From contig CALKQT010000059.1 in NCBI GenBank assembly GCA_937990735.1, positions 1 to 29,583 of the forward strand: DNA of 29,583 bases. Reading direction: 5' to 3'. Position 1 is the first letter of the stretch. Every line of letters begins with the position of its first letter. The translations under genes and the position numbers were made by a program. Below are positions 24,413 through 29,583 of this stretch, piece after piece. Source of the stretch: an uncultured Campylobacter sp. (lineage in GTDB: Bacteria; Campylobacterota; Campylobacteria; Campylobacterales; Campylobacteraceae). The notes below the pieces were generated by a model that saw only the letters and a program-made list of their open reading frames with translations, ran no database searches and was not told the origin of the DNA.

Positions 24413-25072
24413 TTTAAATTTAAACGCAGCGGCTGTGCGACTTTTGCGAGTTGTGCAGCGCGATTCTCGATCGAGTGGAGAATTCGGGTGGAGCGGCTGT
24501 GCAAGACGGCAAATAAAATTTGTTTAAATTTACACGGCAAACGAAAGCGCAAAATTTTAGAAATTTTAATCAAAAAGCATTCTTGCCGCGAGTCTAAATT
24601 TTACCACACTAGCGCGAGATCGGCACAGCGGCTCGCGACTAAATTTTATAGGTGCTGCTTTCATGCCGCATTTGCAAAGCCGAGCTAGCGTAAAATCGAT
24701 ATGAAAATGGTCGCTGCATTGGTGTTCGGCACGCCGGAGAGCACGCGCGAGATTGTAGAGCACCGGGATAAAATCCGCTCGCAAGCCCTGAATTTCGCGC
24801 CCCTATCTACAGCGATCTTTAAGTTTGTTTGAGCCGTTGCGAGCTGCTAGGTCTAAATTTGCAGAGTGCGGCTTTGCAATCTGTAAGCAAGCGATTAAAT
24901 TTAAAGCAGCGCTTTACTCGCGAGCTTTAAAATTTGCGGCGAGCCTTCGCAAACAACGTATGAAATTTAGATAAAACCGAAGCGCATAAATTTCAAGCTC
25001 GTTAAATTTCATAAAATTTCGCGCTTCGATATAAAATTTATCAAATTTACGCCATTTAAAGCAAAAACGTGG

Positions 25073-25089
25073 TATTTTACGCCCAAAAT
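25073..25089 (+). promoter_or_regulatory. Probable hypB promoter element
   Basis: TATTTT (25073-25078) overlaps TTACGCCCAAAAT (25077-25089), which matches the nikR upstream element at 12 of 13 positions. It lies 20-36 nt before the hypB ATG. A strong AAGGAG ribosome site follows at about 25099. Confidence 0.35.
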
Positions 25090-25109
25090 TTATTATCCAA
25101 GGAGAAAAA

Positions 25110-25952
25110 ATGTGTAAAGATTGCGGCTGTTCCATCGGCCACACTCACGAAGCGGGCGCCCATTCGCACGCAGATATGACACACGAGCATGTCCACACCC
25201 ACGCGGACGGCACCATCCACTCCCACGCCCATATGCATGAGGCGGGGGTCGATCACGAGCACGACACGCACGATCACATCCACGCAAATGTCGCTATTAG
25301 CGACGCCAAGACGATCGAGGTGATGAGTAAAATTTTAAGCGCCAACGACGAGGAGGCCGCTCACAACAGAGCCCATTTTGACGAGGATAAAATTTTATGT
25401 CTAAATTTGATGAGTAGCCCCGGTAGCGGCAAGACGACGCTGCTTGAGGCGACTATCAAAAGCGGCAAATTTAAAATCGGCGTCATCGAGGGCGACCTGG
25501 AGACCAACCGCGACGCCGATCGCATCATAAAAGCGGGCGCGCAGGCCCATCAGATCAGCACCGGCGAGACCTGCCATCTGGACGCCTTTATGGTTCACGA
25601 GGGGCTTCATCATATCGATACTAAAAATTTAGATCTGGTTTTCATAGAAAACGTCGGAAATCTCGTCTGCCCGGCGGCATTTGACGTGGGCGCGCACCTG
25701 AACGTAGTGCTTCTAAGCGTGCCCGAGGGCAGCGATAAGATCGCAAAATACCCGGTGATATTTCGCCGCGCAGACTGCGTCGTAATCACCAAAACCGCGC
25801 TGCTACCGCATTTTGACTTCGATATGGAGGAGGTGGTGCGCGAAGTGCACAAACTCAATCCGAAAGCCGACGTCATCGCGCTTGATAGCAAAAGCGGCGA
25901 GGGCGTGGAGAAATGGCTGAAATTCCTACAATACAAGAAGGAATTTCGTTAA
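25110..25952 (+). CDS. hypB: Hydrogenase nickel-insertion GTPase HypB
   Basis: A 280-aa metallochaperone GTPase that, with HypA, loads nickel into HydB. The N-terminus MCKDCGC is the high-affinity metal motif. Residues 11-58 hold 17 histidines and probably store nickel. The GTPase has a P-loop SSPGSGKTT (102-110), EGDLETNRDAD (127-137) and FIENVGNLVCPA; metal-site residues Cys154-His155 and Cys187 are present. The usual NKxD guanine-recognition motif reads TKTA (227-230), an odd departure. AAGGAG precedes the ATG. The TAA overlaps the hypC ATG (TAATG), so translation is coupled. Confidence 0.95.
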   Translation: MCKDCGCSIGHTHEAGAHSHADMTHEHVHTHADGTIHSHAHMHEAGVDHEHDTHDHIHANVAISDAKTIEVMSKILSANDEEAAHNRAHFDEDKILCLNLMSSPGSGKTTLLEATIKSGKFKIGVIEGDLETNRDADRIIKAGAQAHQISTGETCHLDAFMVHEGLHHIDTKNLDLVFIENVGNLVCPAAFDVGAHLNVVLLSVPEGSDKIAKYPVIFRRADCVVITKTALLPHFDFDMEEVVREVHKLNPKADVIALDSKSGEGVEKWLKFLQYKKEFR

Positions 25953-26233
25953 TGTGCCTTTCAATCCCTTCAAAAATCATCTCGATCGATGAAAACAATT
26001 TCGCAACAGTGGAGACTCTGGGTGTGCGCCGCGGCGTGAGCTTGGATCTACTCCCCGAACCCGCGGCGGTCGGGGAGTACGTGCTGATCCACGTAGGCTT
26101 TGCGATGGAGAAGATCGATACGCAGCGAGCGAAGGAGAGTATCGAAATTTACGAGCAGATCGCAAAGCAGATGAGGGCGGAAGAGGGCTCTGTGTATGAA
26201 AGCATGGAGCCGAGAGCCGGCGCAGAGAATTAA
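25952..26233 (+). CDS. hypC: Hydrogenase assembly chaperone HypC
   Basis: A 93-aa chaperone that carries the Fe(CN)2CO unit with HypD and escorts the HydB precursor. The start is the ATG at 25952 because the mature N-terminus MCLSIPSKI must expose the essential Cys2; the longer frame starting at 25913 lies in hypB. The OB-fold pattern (VETLGVRRGVSLDLL, GEYVLIHVGFAMEKID) is intact. The helical tail is normal, with a short Glu/Ala-rich end. The length is normal for the family. Confidence 0.95.
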   Translation: MCLSIPSKIISIDENNFATVETLGVRRGVSLDLLPEPAAVGEYVLIHVGFAMEKIDTQRAKESIEIYEQIAKQMRAEEGSVYESMEPRAGAEN

Positions 26234-26268
26234 AACGGCTTGCAAACCCGTAAAATTTAAGGTAAATA

Positions 26269-27366
26269 ATGGATCTAATCAAGGATTTTAGGGATAAGGA
26301 GCTGATTTTAGCGCTTAGCAAGCTGATAATTTCCAAAAGCAAAAAGCCGCTAAACATTATGGAGATTTGCGGCGGACATACGCACTCGATCATGAAATTC
26401 GGCCTTCCGAGCCTGGTCGGCGAAAATATAAAATTTATCCACGGCCCCGGCTGTCCGGTGTGCGTGATGCCGCGCAGTCGCATCGACGAGGCGATCAAGC
26501 TCGCCGCGATGCCGCAGAGTATTTTTTGCACTCTAGCAGACATGCTGCGCGTACCGGGCTCTCGCACAAGCTTACAGAAGCTGCGCAGCGAGGGGCACGA
26601 CATCAGAGCGCTTTATAGCCCGCTTGATTGCATAAAGATCGCGCAGGAAAATCCGCAAAAAACGGTGATATTTTTTGCGATCGGCTTTGAGACGACGACG
26701 CCGATGAGCGCCGTGCTGATCGATAAGGCGCTAAACTTGGGGCTAAAAAATCTTTTTTTTCACATCAACCACGTTACGGTGCCCGCTCCCGTGCGAGCGA
26801 TCTTAGACGACGCGGACGTGCAGATAGACGCGTTTTTGGGGCCTAGTCACGTAAGCGTGATCACCGGCGCGAAGGCCTATGAAAGCATTGCGCGCGATTA
26901 CAAAAAGCCGATCGCCGTAAGCGGATTTGAGCCGCTTGACATAATGGCGGGCGTGTTAAATTTGGTGGAGCAGCAAAATGCCGGTACTTACGAGGTTTTC
27001 AACGAATACGAGCGCGTCGTAAAAGAGGGCGGCAACCAAAAAGCGCAAAATTTAATAGATAAATATTTTGAAATTTGCGATTTTCCGTGGCGAGGGCTCG
27101 GCGAAATTCCAAAAAGCGGCATGAAGTTGCGCCCGCAGTACGCGGCGCTAGATGCCAGAGTGCAGTTTGATTGCAGCGTACAGAGCGCTCCCGAGAGTAA
27201 GGCCTGTATCTGCGGCGAAATTTTACGCGGCAAAAAAAGCCCCTATGATTGCAAGGTTTTCGGCAAGCACTGCACGCCTCAAAACCCGATAGGATCGTGC
27301 ATGGTCTCAAGCGAAGGGGCGTGCGCGGCGTACTATAAATACGGCGACGTCAAGAATGCGGGCTAA
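26269..27366 (+). CDS. hypD: Hydrogenase iron-cofactor assembly protein HypD
   Basis: A 365-aa [4Fe-4S] protein on which, together with HypC, the Fe(CN)2CO unit is assembled. Motifs in order are EICGGHTHS (Cys34), HGPGCPVCV (Cys62, Cys65), GFETTTP, GPSHVSVITG, and a C-terminal cluster-binding region with the cysteines of ACICGEIL, YDCKVFG, KHCTP and GSCMVSSEGAC. It starts 35 nt after hypC with a weak AAGG site. The length is typical and no low-complexity insertion is present. Confidence 0.96.
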   Translation: MDLIKDFRDKELILALSKLIISKSKKPLNIMEICGGHTHSIMKFGLPSLVGENIKFIHGPGCPVCVMPRSRIDEAIKLAAMPQSIFCTLADMLRVPGSRTSLQKLRSEGHDIRALYSPLDCIKIAQENPQKTVIFFAIGFETTTPMSAVLIDKALNLGLKNLFFHINHVTVPAPVRAILDDADVQIDAFLGPSHVSVITGAKAYESIARDYKKPIAVSGFEPLDIMAGVLNLVEQQNAGTYEVFNEYERVVKEGGNQKAQNLIDKYFEICDFPWRGLGEIPKSGMKLRPQYAALDARVQFDCSVQSAPESKACICGEILRGKKSPYDCKVFGKHCTPQNPIGSCMVSSEGACAAYYKYGDVKNAG

Positions 27367-27449
27367 ATTTTGCGCGCGGTATCCGGCTGGCAGAGCGTAA
27401 ATTTTAAAAACAAGTCGTACTTTAAAATTTTAACCGAAGCAAAAAACGT

Positions 27450-27480
27450 CGCGCTAAATTTTGCTTTAAAATTTTGCGCG
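27450..27480. repeat. 13-bp hairpin in the hypD-hypE gap
   Basis: CGCGCTAAATTTT (27450-27462) pairs with AAAATTTTGCGCG (27468-27480) with one mismatch and a 5-nt loop. No T-run follows, so it is not a standard terminator. It may set hypE expression or protect the upstream mRNA. The inner half is the common AAATTT word. Confidence 0.5.
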
Positions 27481-27554
27481 GCGCCGTAGCGGCACGGCTT
27501 GTTCGGCTGCGAAATACGGGCTTTAAATTTTAAAACCGAGCGAAAAGGAAAAAT

Positions 27555-28739
27555 TTGAACGAAACTATACTTTTAAGCCACGGCGGCGGCGGTGAGGAGA
27601 TGAATAGGCTCATCAACGAGACGATCTTTGCGGCGTTTGATAATGAAATTTTGCGCGCGAACAACGACAGCGCGATACTAAATTTAGACGCCGGGGCTGG
27701 TTTTGACCGCACGGCGCCGAGTTCTGCTTTGAATTCTACAAACTTCAGCGGCGAGCTAGCTTTCAGCACCGATAGTTTCGTCGTCACGCCTCTGTTTTTT
27801 AACGGCGGAGACATCGGTAAAATTGCCGTTTGCGGCACCGTCAACGACCTTGCGATGGTAGGCGCAAAGCCGCTGTTTTTAAGCTGCGCGCTCATCATCG
27901 AGGAGGGGCTTAGCCTAAGCGAGCTGCGACGCATTTTGGACTCGATGGCGAGCACCGCGCGAAGCTGCGGCGTTCGTATCGTTTGCGGCGACACAAAGGT
28001 CGTGCCGCGCGGCAAATGCGATAAAATTTTCATCAACACTAGCGGCATCGGCCGTATTTTGCGACCTGCGCGCGTGCAAAACATCAAAGTGGGCGCAAAA
28101 ATCCTGCTTAGCGGCGACATCGGGCGGCACGGGGCGGTGATACTCGCGGCGCGCGACGAAATCGCGCTAAACAGCGAGCTACAAAGCGACTGCAAACCGC
28201 TTTGCGCTGCGGTCGAAAAGCTGATCTTGCAAGGCGTGAAGATCCAAGCGATGCGAGATGCGACGCGCGGCGGGCTCAGCGCGGTTCTGAATGAATTTGC
28301 AAGCTCCAGCGGGCTTGAATTTTTGGTGCGTGAAGAGGATATCAAAATCAGCGACGAAGTAGTGGGCGTGTGCGAGCTGCTGGGCTTTGAGCCGTACGAG
28401 CTCGCAAACGAAGGCACTTTCGTAGCGATCGTAGAAGATGGCGCCGAGGCGGATAGGGCGCTTGAAATACTGCGCGAATTTGACGCGAATGCCGCGATCA
28501 TCGGCGAGGTACGCGAAGTAGGGCACGACAAAGGCGAATTTAAGGGCTCTTTGGCACCCAAACTTGGTGCTTGGGACGAATCTACGGGTGCAAACGATAT
28601 AGACGCGGCGTCAGAAAATAGGGCGGGGCAATTTCAAACTCCGCATGCGGCAAAAGGGCGAGTGATTTTGCAAAATGCCTACGGCTCGCAGCGATTTTTG
28701 GAGCTTCCGAAAGGTGAACTGCTGCCGCGGATTTGTTAA
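27555..28739 (+). CDS. hypE: Hydrogenase maturation protein HypE
   Basis: A 394-aa enzyme that dehydrates the carbamoyl group received from HypF on its C-terminal Cys, giving thiocyanate, the cyanide donor. The C-terminus PRIC carries that Cys394. Other motifs are LSHGGGGEEMNRLI, FSTDSFVVTPLFFNGGDIGK, GTVNDLAMVGAKP, CGDTKVVPRG and MRDATRGGLS. The start is TTG with AAAAGGAAAAA ahead of it, 188 nt after hypD. The length exceeds the usual 330-345 aa. The excess is mostly a low-complexity stretch at about 323-367, between IIGEVREV and GRVILQNAYGSQRF. Confidence 0.94.
   Translation: MNETILLSHGGGGEEMNRLINETIFAAFDNEILRANNDSAILNLDAGAGFDRTAPSSALNSTNFSGELAFSTDSFVVTPLFFNGGDIGKIAVCGTVNDLAMVGAKPLFLSCALIIEEGLSLSELRRILDSMASTARSCGVRIVCGDTKVVPRGKCDKIFINTSGIGRILRPARVQNIKVGAKILLSGDIGRHGAVILAARDEIALNSELQSDCKPLCAAVEKLILQGVKIQAMRDATRGGLSAVLNEFASSSGLEFLVREEDIKISDEVVGVCELLGFEPYELANEGTFVAIVEDGAEADRALEILREFDANAAIIGEVREVGHDKGEFKGSLAPKLGAWDESTGANDIDAASENRAGQFQTPHAAKGRVILQNAYGSQRFLELPKGELLPRIC
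28521..28655 (+). other. Low-complexity insertion in HypE (about 45 codons)
   Basis: The conserved IIGEV strand is normally followed closely by the G-R-V-x-L strand leading to the C-terminal tail. Here about 45 Ala/Asp/Glu/Gly-rich residues intervene. It is shorter and less Asn/Gln-rich than the HypF and HydD inserts, so it may be an ordinary loop extension. Confidence 0.5.
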
Positions 28740-28754
28740 ATTTGCATGCAAATT
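28739..28754. repeat. 16-bp perfect palindrome after hypE
   Basis: AATTTGCATGCAAATT is self-complementary over all 16 bases and begins at the last base of the hypE stop codon. It could be an operator or a cruciform-prone site. A short GCCT/AGGC hairpin followed by TATTTTT (28767-28789) lies just downstream and may be a weak terminator. Confidence 0.45.
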
Positions 28755-28811
28755 CGGCAAATTTAAGCCTAAATTTCAGGCGTATTTTTAAATTTACAAC
28801 AAAATTTCGTA

Positions 28812-28817
28812 TAGAAT
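28812..28817 (+). promoter_or_regulatory. Probable -10 box of hypA
   Basis: TAGAAT inside TATAGAATACGG lies 29 nt before the hypA ATG. It shares the ATAGAAT core with the hydA promoter. It implies that hypA can be transcribed separately from hypE. Confidence 0.4.
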
Positions 28818-28846
28818 ACGGCGCACCGTAAAATTTAGAGGAAAAA

Positions 28847-29404
28847 ATGCATGAACTATCGATCGTAGCGGATCTTGTAGCGCTATGTGAAAAGGCGCTA
28901 AACGCCGAAAAAGCAAAGAAAAAAGGCGCGGCCGAGCAGGGCGATAAAAATCATTGCGACATCTCCGATACCGCCAATGAAAATACGGATTTCTCAAATA
29001 CCGACATAGGCCTTAAAAATACCGAAAATACGGGCGTTGTGGATACGAACTCGAACGACAAAAACGGCGATTTTTATAAAAATTTGGATGCAAATCCACA
29101 GGCGTCTTACGATACATTTGGTTCGAAAAGTCCGCAGATAAGGGAACTGCACGTAAAAATAGGGCGACTAAGCGGCATAGAAGCACATTATTTGCAAAAC
29201 TGCTATGAAGTCTTTCGCGCAGGTACCGTCTGTGAAAATGCGGATCTCATCATTCATACCCAAGAAATCATCGTAAAATGCAAAAACTGCGGTTTTAGCG
29301 GAGATTTGACACAGAACGACTTTTCTTGTCCGCGCTGCAAAAGCTCCGAAATCAGCGTAATCGACGGCGAGGATATGTATCTAATGCGCCTGGTTATTGA
29401 ATAA
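28847..29404 (+). CDS. hypA: Hydrogenase nickel metallochaperone HypA with insertion
   Basis: HypA binds nickel through its N-terminus and passes it, with HypB, to HydB; in Helicobacter it also serves urease. The N-terminus MHELSIV gives nickel ligand His2 with Glu3. The zinc site is C145-x2-C148 and C161-x2-C164. The length is 185 aa against about 115 normally. About 70 Asn/Asp/Thr/Lys-rich residues (about 23-95) split the first helix (ALCEKALNAEKA) from the next conserved strand (IRELHVKIGRLSG). All metal ligands are kept, so function is likely retained. AGAGGAAAAA precedes the ATG. It is the last gene of the hyp set. Confidence 0.94.
   Translation: MHELSIVADLVALCEKALNAEKAKKKGAAEQGDKNHCDISDTANENTDFSNTDIGLKNTENTGVVDTNSNDKNGDFYKNLDANPQASYDTFGSKSPQIRELHVKIGRLSGIEAHYLQNCYEVFRAGTVCENADLIIHTQEIIVKCKNCGFSGDLTQNDFSCPRCKSSEISVIDGEDMYLMRLVIE
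28913..29131 (+). other. Low-complexity insertion in HypA (about 73 codons)
   Basis: The stretch is dominated by Asn, Asp, Thr and Lys, with recurring N-T-D, E-N-T and D-T-N groups. It differs in composition from the Gln-Asn-Ser type in HydD. No stop codons or domain motifs are present. It sits between helix 1 and strand 2 of the nickel-binding domain. Confidence 0.7.
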
Positions 29405-29519
29405 AAGAGGGCGTTTTCTAGGGGCAATAACTTCCCATATTTCGAATTTAAACTCCTTGCATAAGCAAAACTTCAAAAACTTCATTTCTGCCCAATTCAG
29501 ATATTATCTATTTTAATTC

Positions 29520-29583
29520 TTACAAAAACACATCGTCCTCTGATTTCATTTGAAGTCGCGTCAAATTATCAAATATAGAATAG
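29520..29583 (-). CDS. Possible C-terminal end of a minus-strand gene
   Basis: From the window edge, one minus-strand frame stays open for 20 codons and ends with TAA at 29522-29520. It encodes protein-like sequence ending in TRLQMKSEDDVFL. It is too short to identify. It would converge on hypA. The flanking 29405-29519 is AT-rich without the usual AAATTT density, which hints at a different neighbour region. Confidence 0.3.
   Translation of the reverse strand, partial: YSIFDNLTRLQMKSEDDVFL

Larger units (their letters stand above)
24364..25109. other. Long intergenic region nikR-hypB
   Basis: No gene is supported in these 746 nt. It contains a terminator-like hairpin close to nikR, many AAATTT words, an 11-nt direct repeat AGCGGCTGTGC (near 24426 and 24491), and the hypB promoter at the right end. 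A 43-codon frame at 24701-24832 has protein-like sequence but no ribosome site; it could be a gene remnant. Confidence 0.45.

Noticed and set aside
24395..24688. 97-codon plus-strand frame after nikR
   Set aside because: It overlaps the terminator-like hairpin, has Cys/Arg/Lys-rich composition from AAATTT-rich DNA and no ribosome site.
24701..24832. 43-codon frame with protein-like sequence (MKMVAALVFGTPESTREIVE)
   Set aside because: There is no ribosome site or recognisable family; at most a gene remnant, so not called as a gene.
25977..26603. 208-codon minus-strand frame across hypC and hypD
   Set aside because: It is antisense to two well-identified genes, with a biased Ser/Arg/Pro composition; a shadow frame.
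27530..28561. Long open frame (343 codons) antisense to hypE
   Set aside because: It is Ser/Pro/Arg-rich with no domain, lies wholly opposite a clear hypE gene and has no ribosome site; a shadow frame.
1..29583. CRISPR array, insertion sequence or prophage
   Set aside because: There are no regularly spaced identical repeats, no transposase or integrase and no terminal inverted repeats. The repeats seen are short AAATTT words or coding repeats.
1..29583. tRNA or rRNA genes
   Set aside because: I saw no cloverleaf-like stretch with the T-loop signature and no rRNA-like sequence in the intergenic regions.

Overview
The window fits an epsilonproteobacterium (Campylobacterota), most likely a relatively GC-rich oral-type Campylobacter. 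The evidence is a membrane [NiFe]-hydrogenase in the order hydABCDE, a methylmenaquinol:fumarate reductase mfrABE, NikR, a hyp set split as hypF and hypBCDEA, and intergenic DNA saturated with the word AAATTT/AAAATTTT. Species cannot be fixed from the sequence alone.

Layout. Positions 1-2253 are sparsely coding: one flavodoxin/ferredoxin fusion gene (625-1431), a decayed gene (about 1434-1828) and AT-rich spacer. On the minus strand, 2254-5899 reads PepSY protein > Cys-rich unknown protein > response regulator > histidine kinase, divergent from a plus-strand phosphoethanolamine transferase (6106-7722). The intergenic region between the two units holds an 11-bp-phased direct repeat that looks like a response-regulator site. 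A minus-strand LysR regulator (7926-8831) is divergent from mfrABE (8973-12692), which has a clear TTGACT-N17-TAAAAT promoter. The hydrogenase structural operon hydABCDE follows (13080-19150), then a small ORF and a giant hypF (19436-23644). Next come nikR (23932-24363), hypB-hypC-hypD (25110-27366), hypE (27555-28739) and hypA (28847-29404).

How the genes work together. HydABC oxidises hydrogen at the periplasmic face of the membrane and passes electrons through cytochrome b to menaquinone. MfrABE is a candidate terminal step that reduces fumarate. HypA and HypB deliver nickel, HypF/E/C/D make and insert Fe(CN)2CO, HydD clips the HydB tail, and NikR senses nickel. The two-component system with eptA looks like an envelope-modification module.

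Most unusual feature. Several proteins carry long, in-frame, low-complexity insertions rich in Asn, Gln, Ser, Ala and Asp. HypF has four, totalling about 630 residues, which nearly doubles it to about 1400 aa. HydD has one of about 118 residues, HypA one of about 70 and HypE one of about 45. The histidine kinase N-terminus and the Cys-rich protein carry similar tracts. The inserts fall between intact conserved motifs, and many are built on the DNA word AAAATTC/AAAATTT (read Gln-Asn-Ser / Gln-Asn-Phe), which is also the dominant word of the noncoding DNA. HydA, HydB, HydC, MfrA, MfrB, MfrE, HypC and HypD have none.
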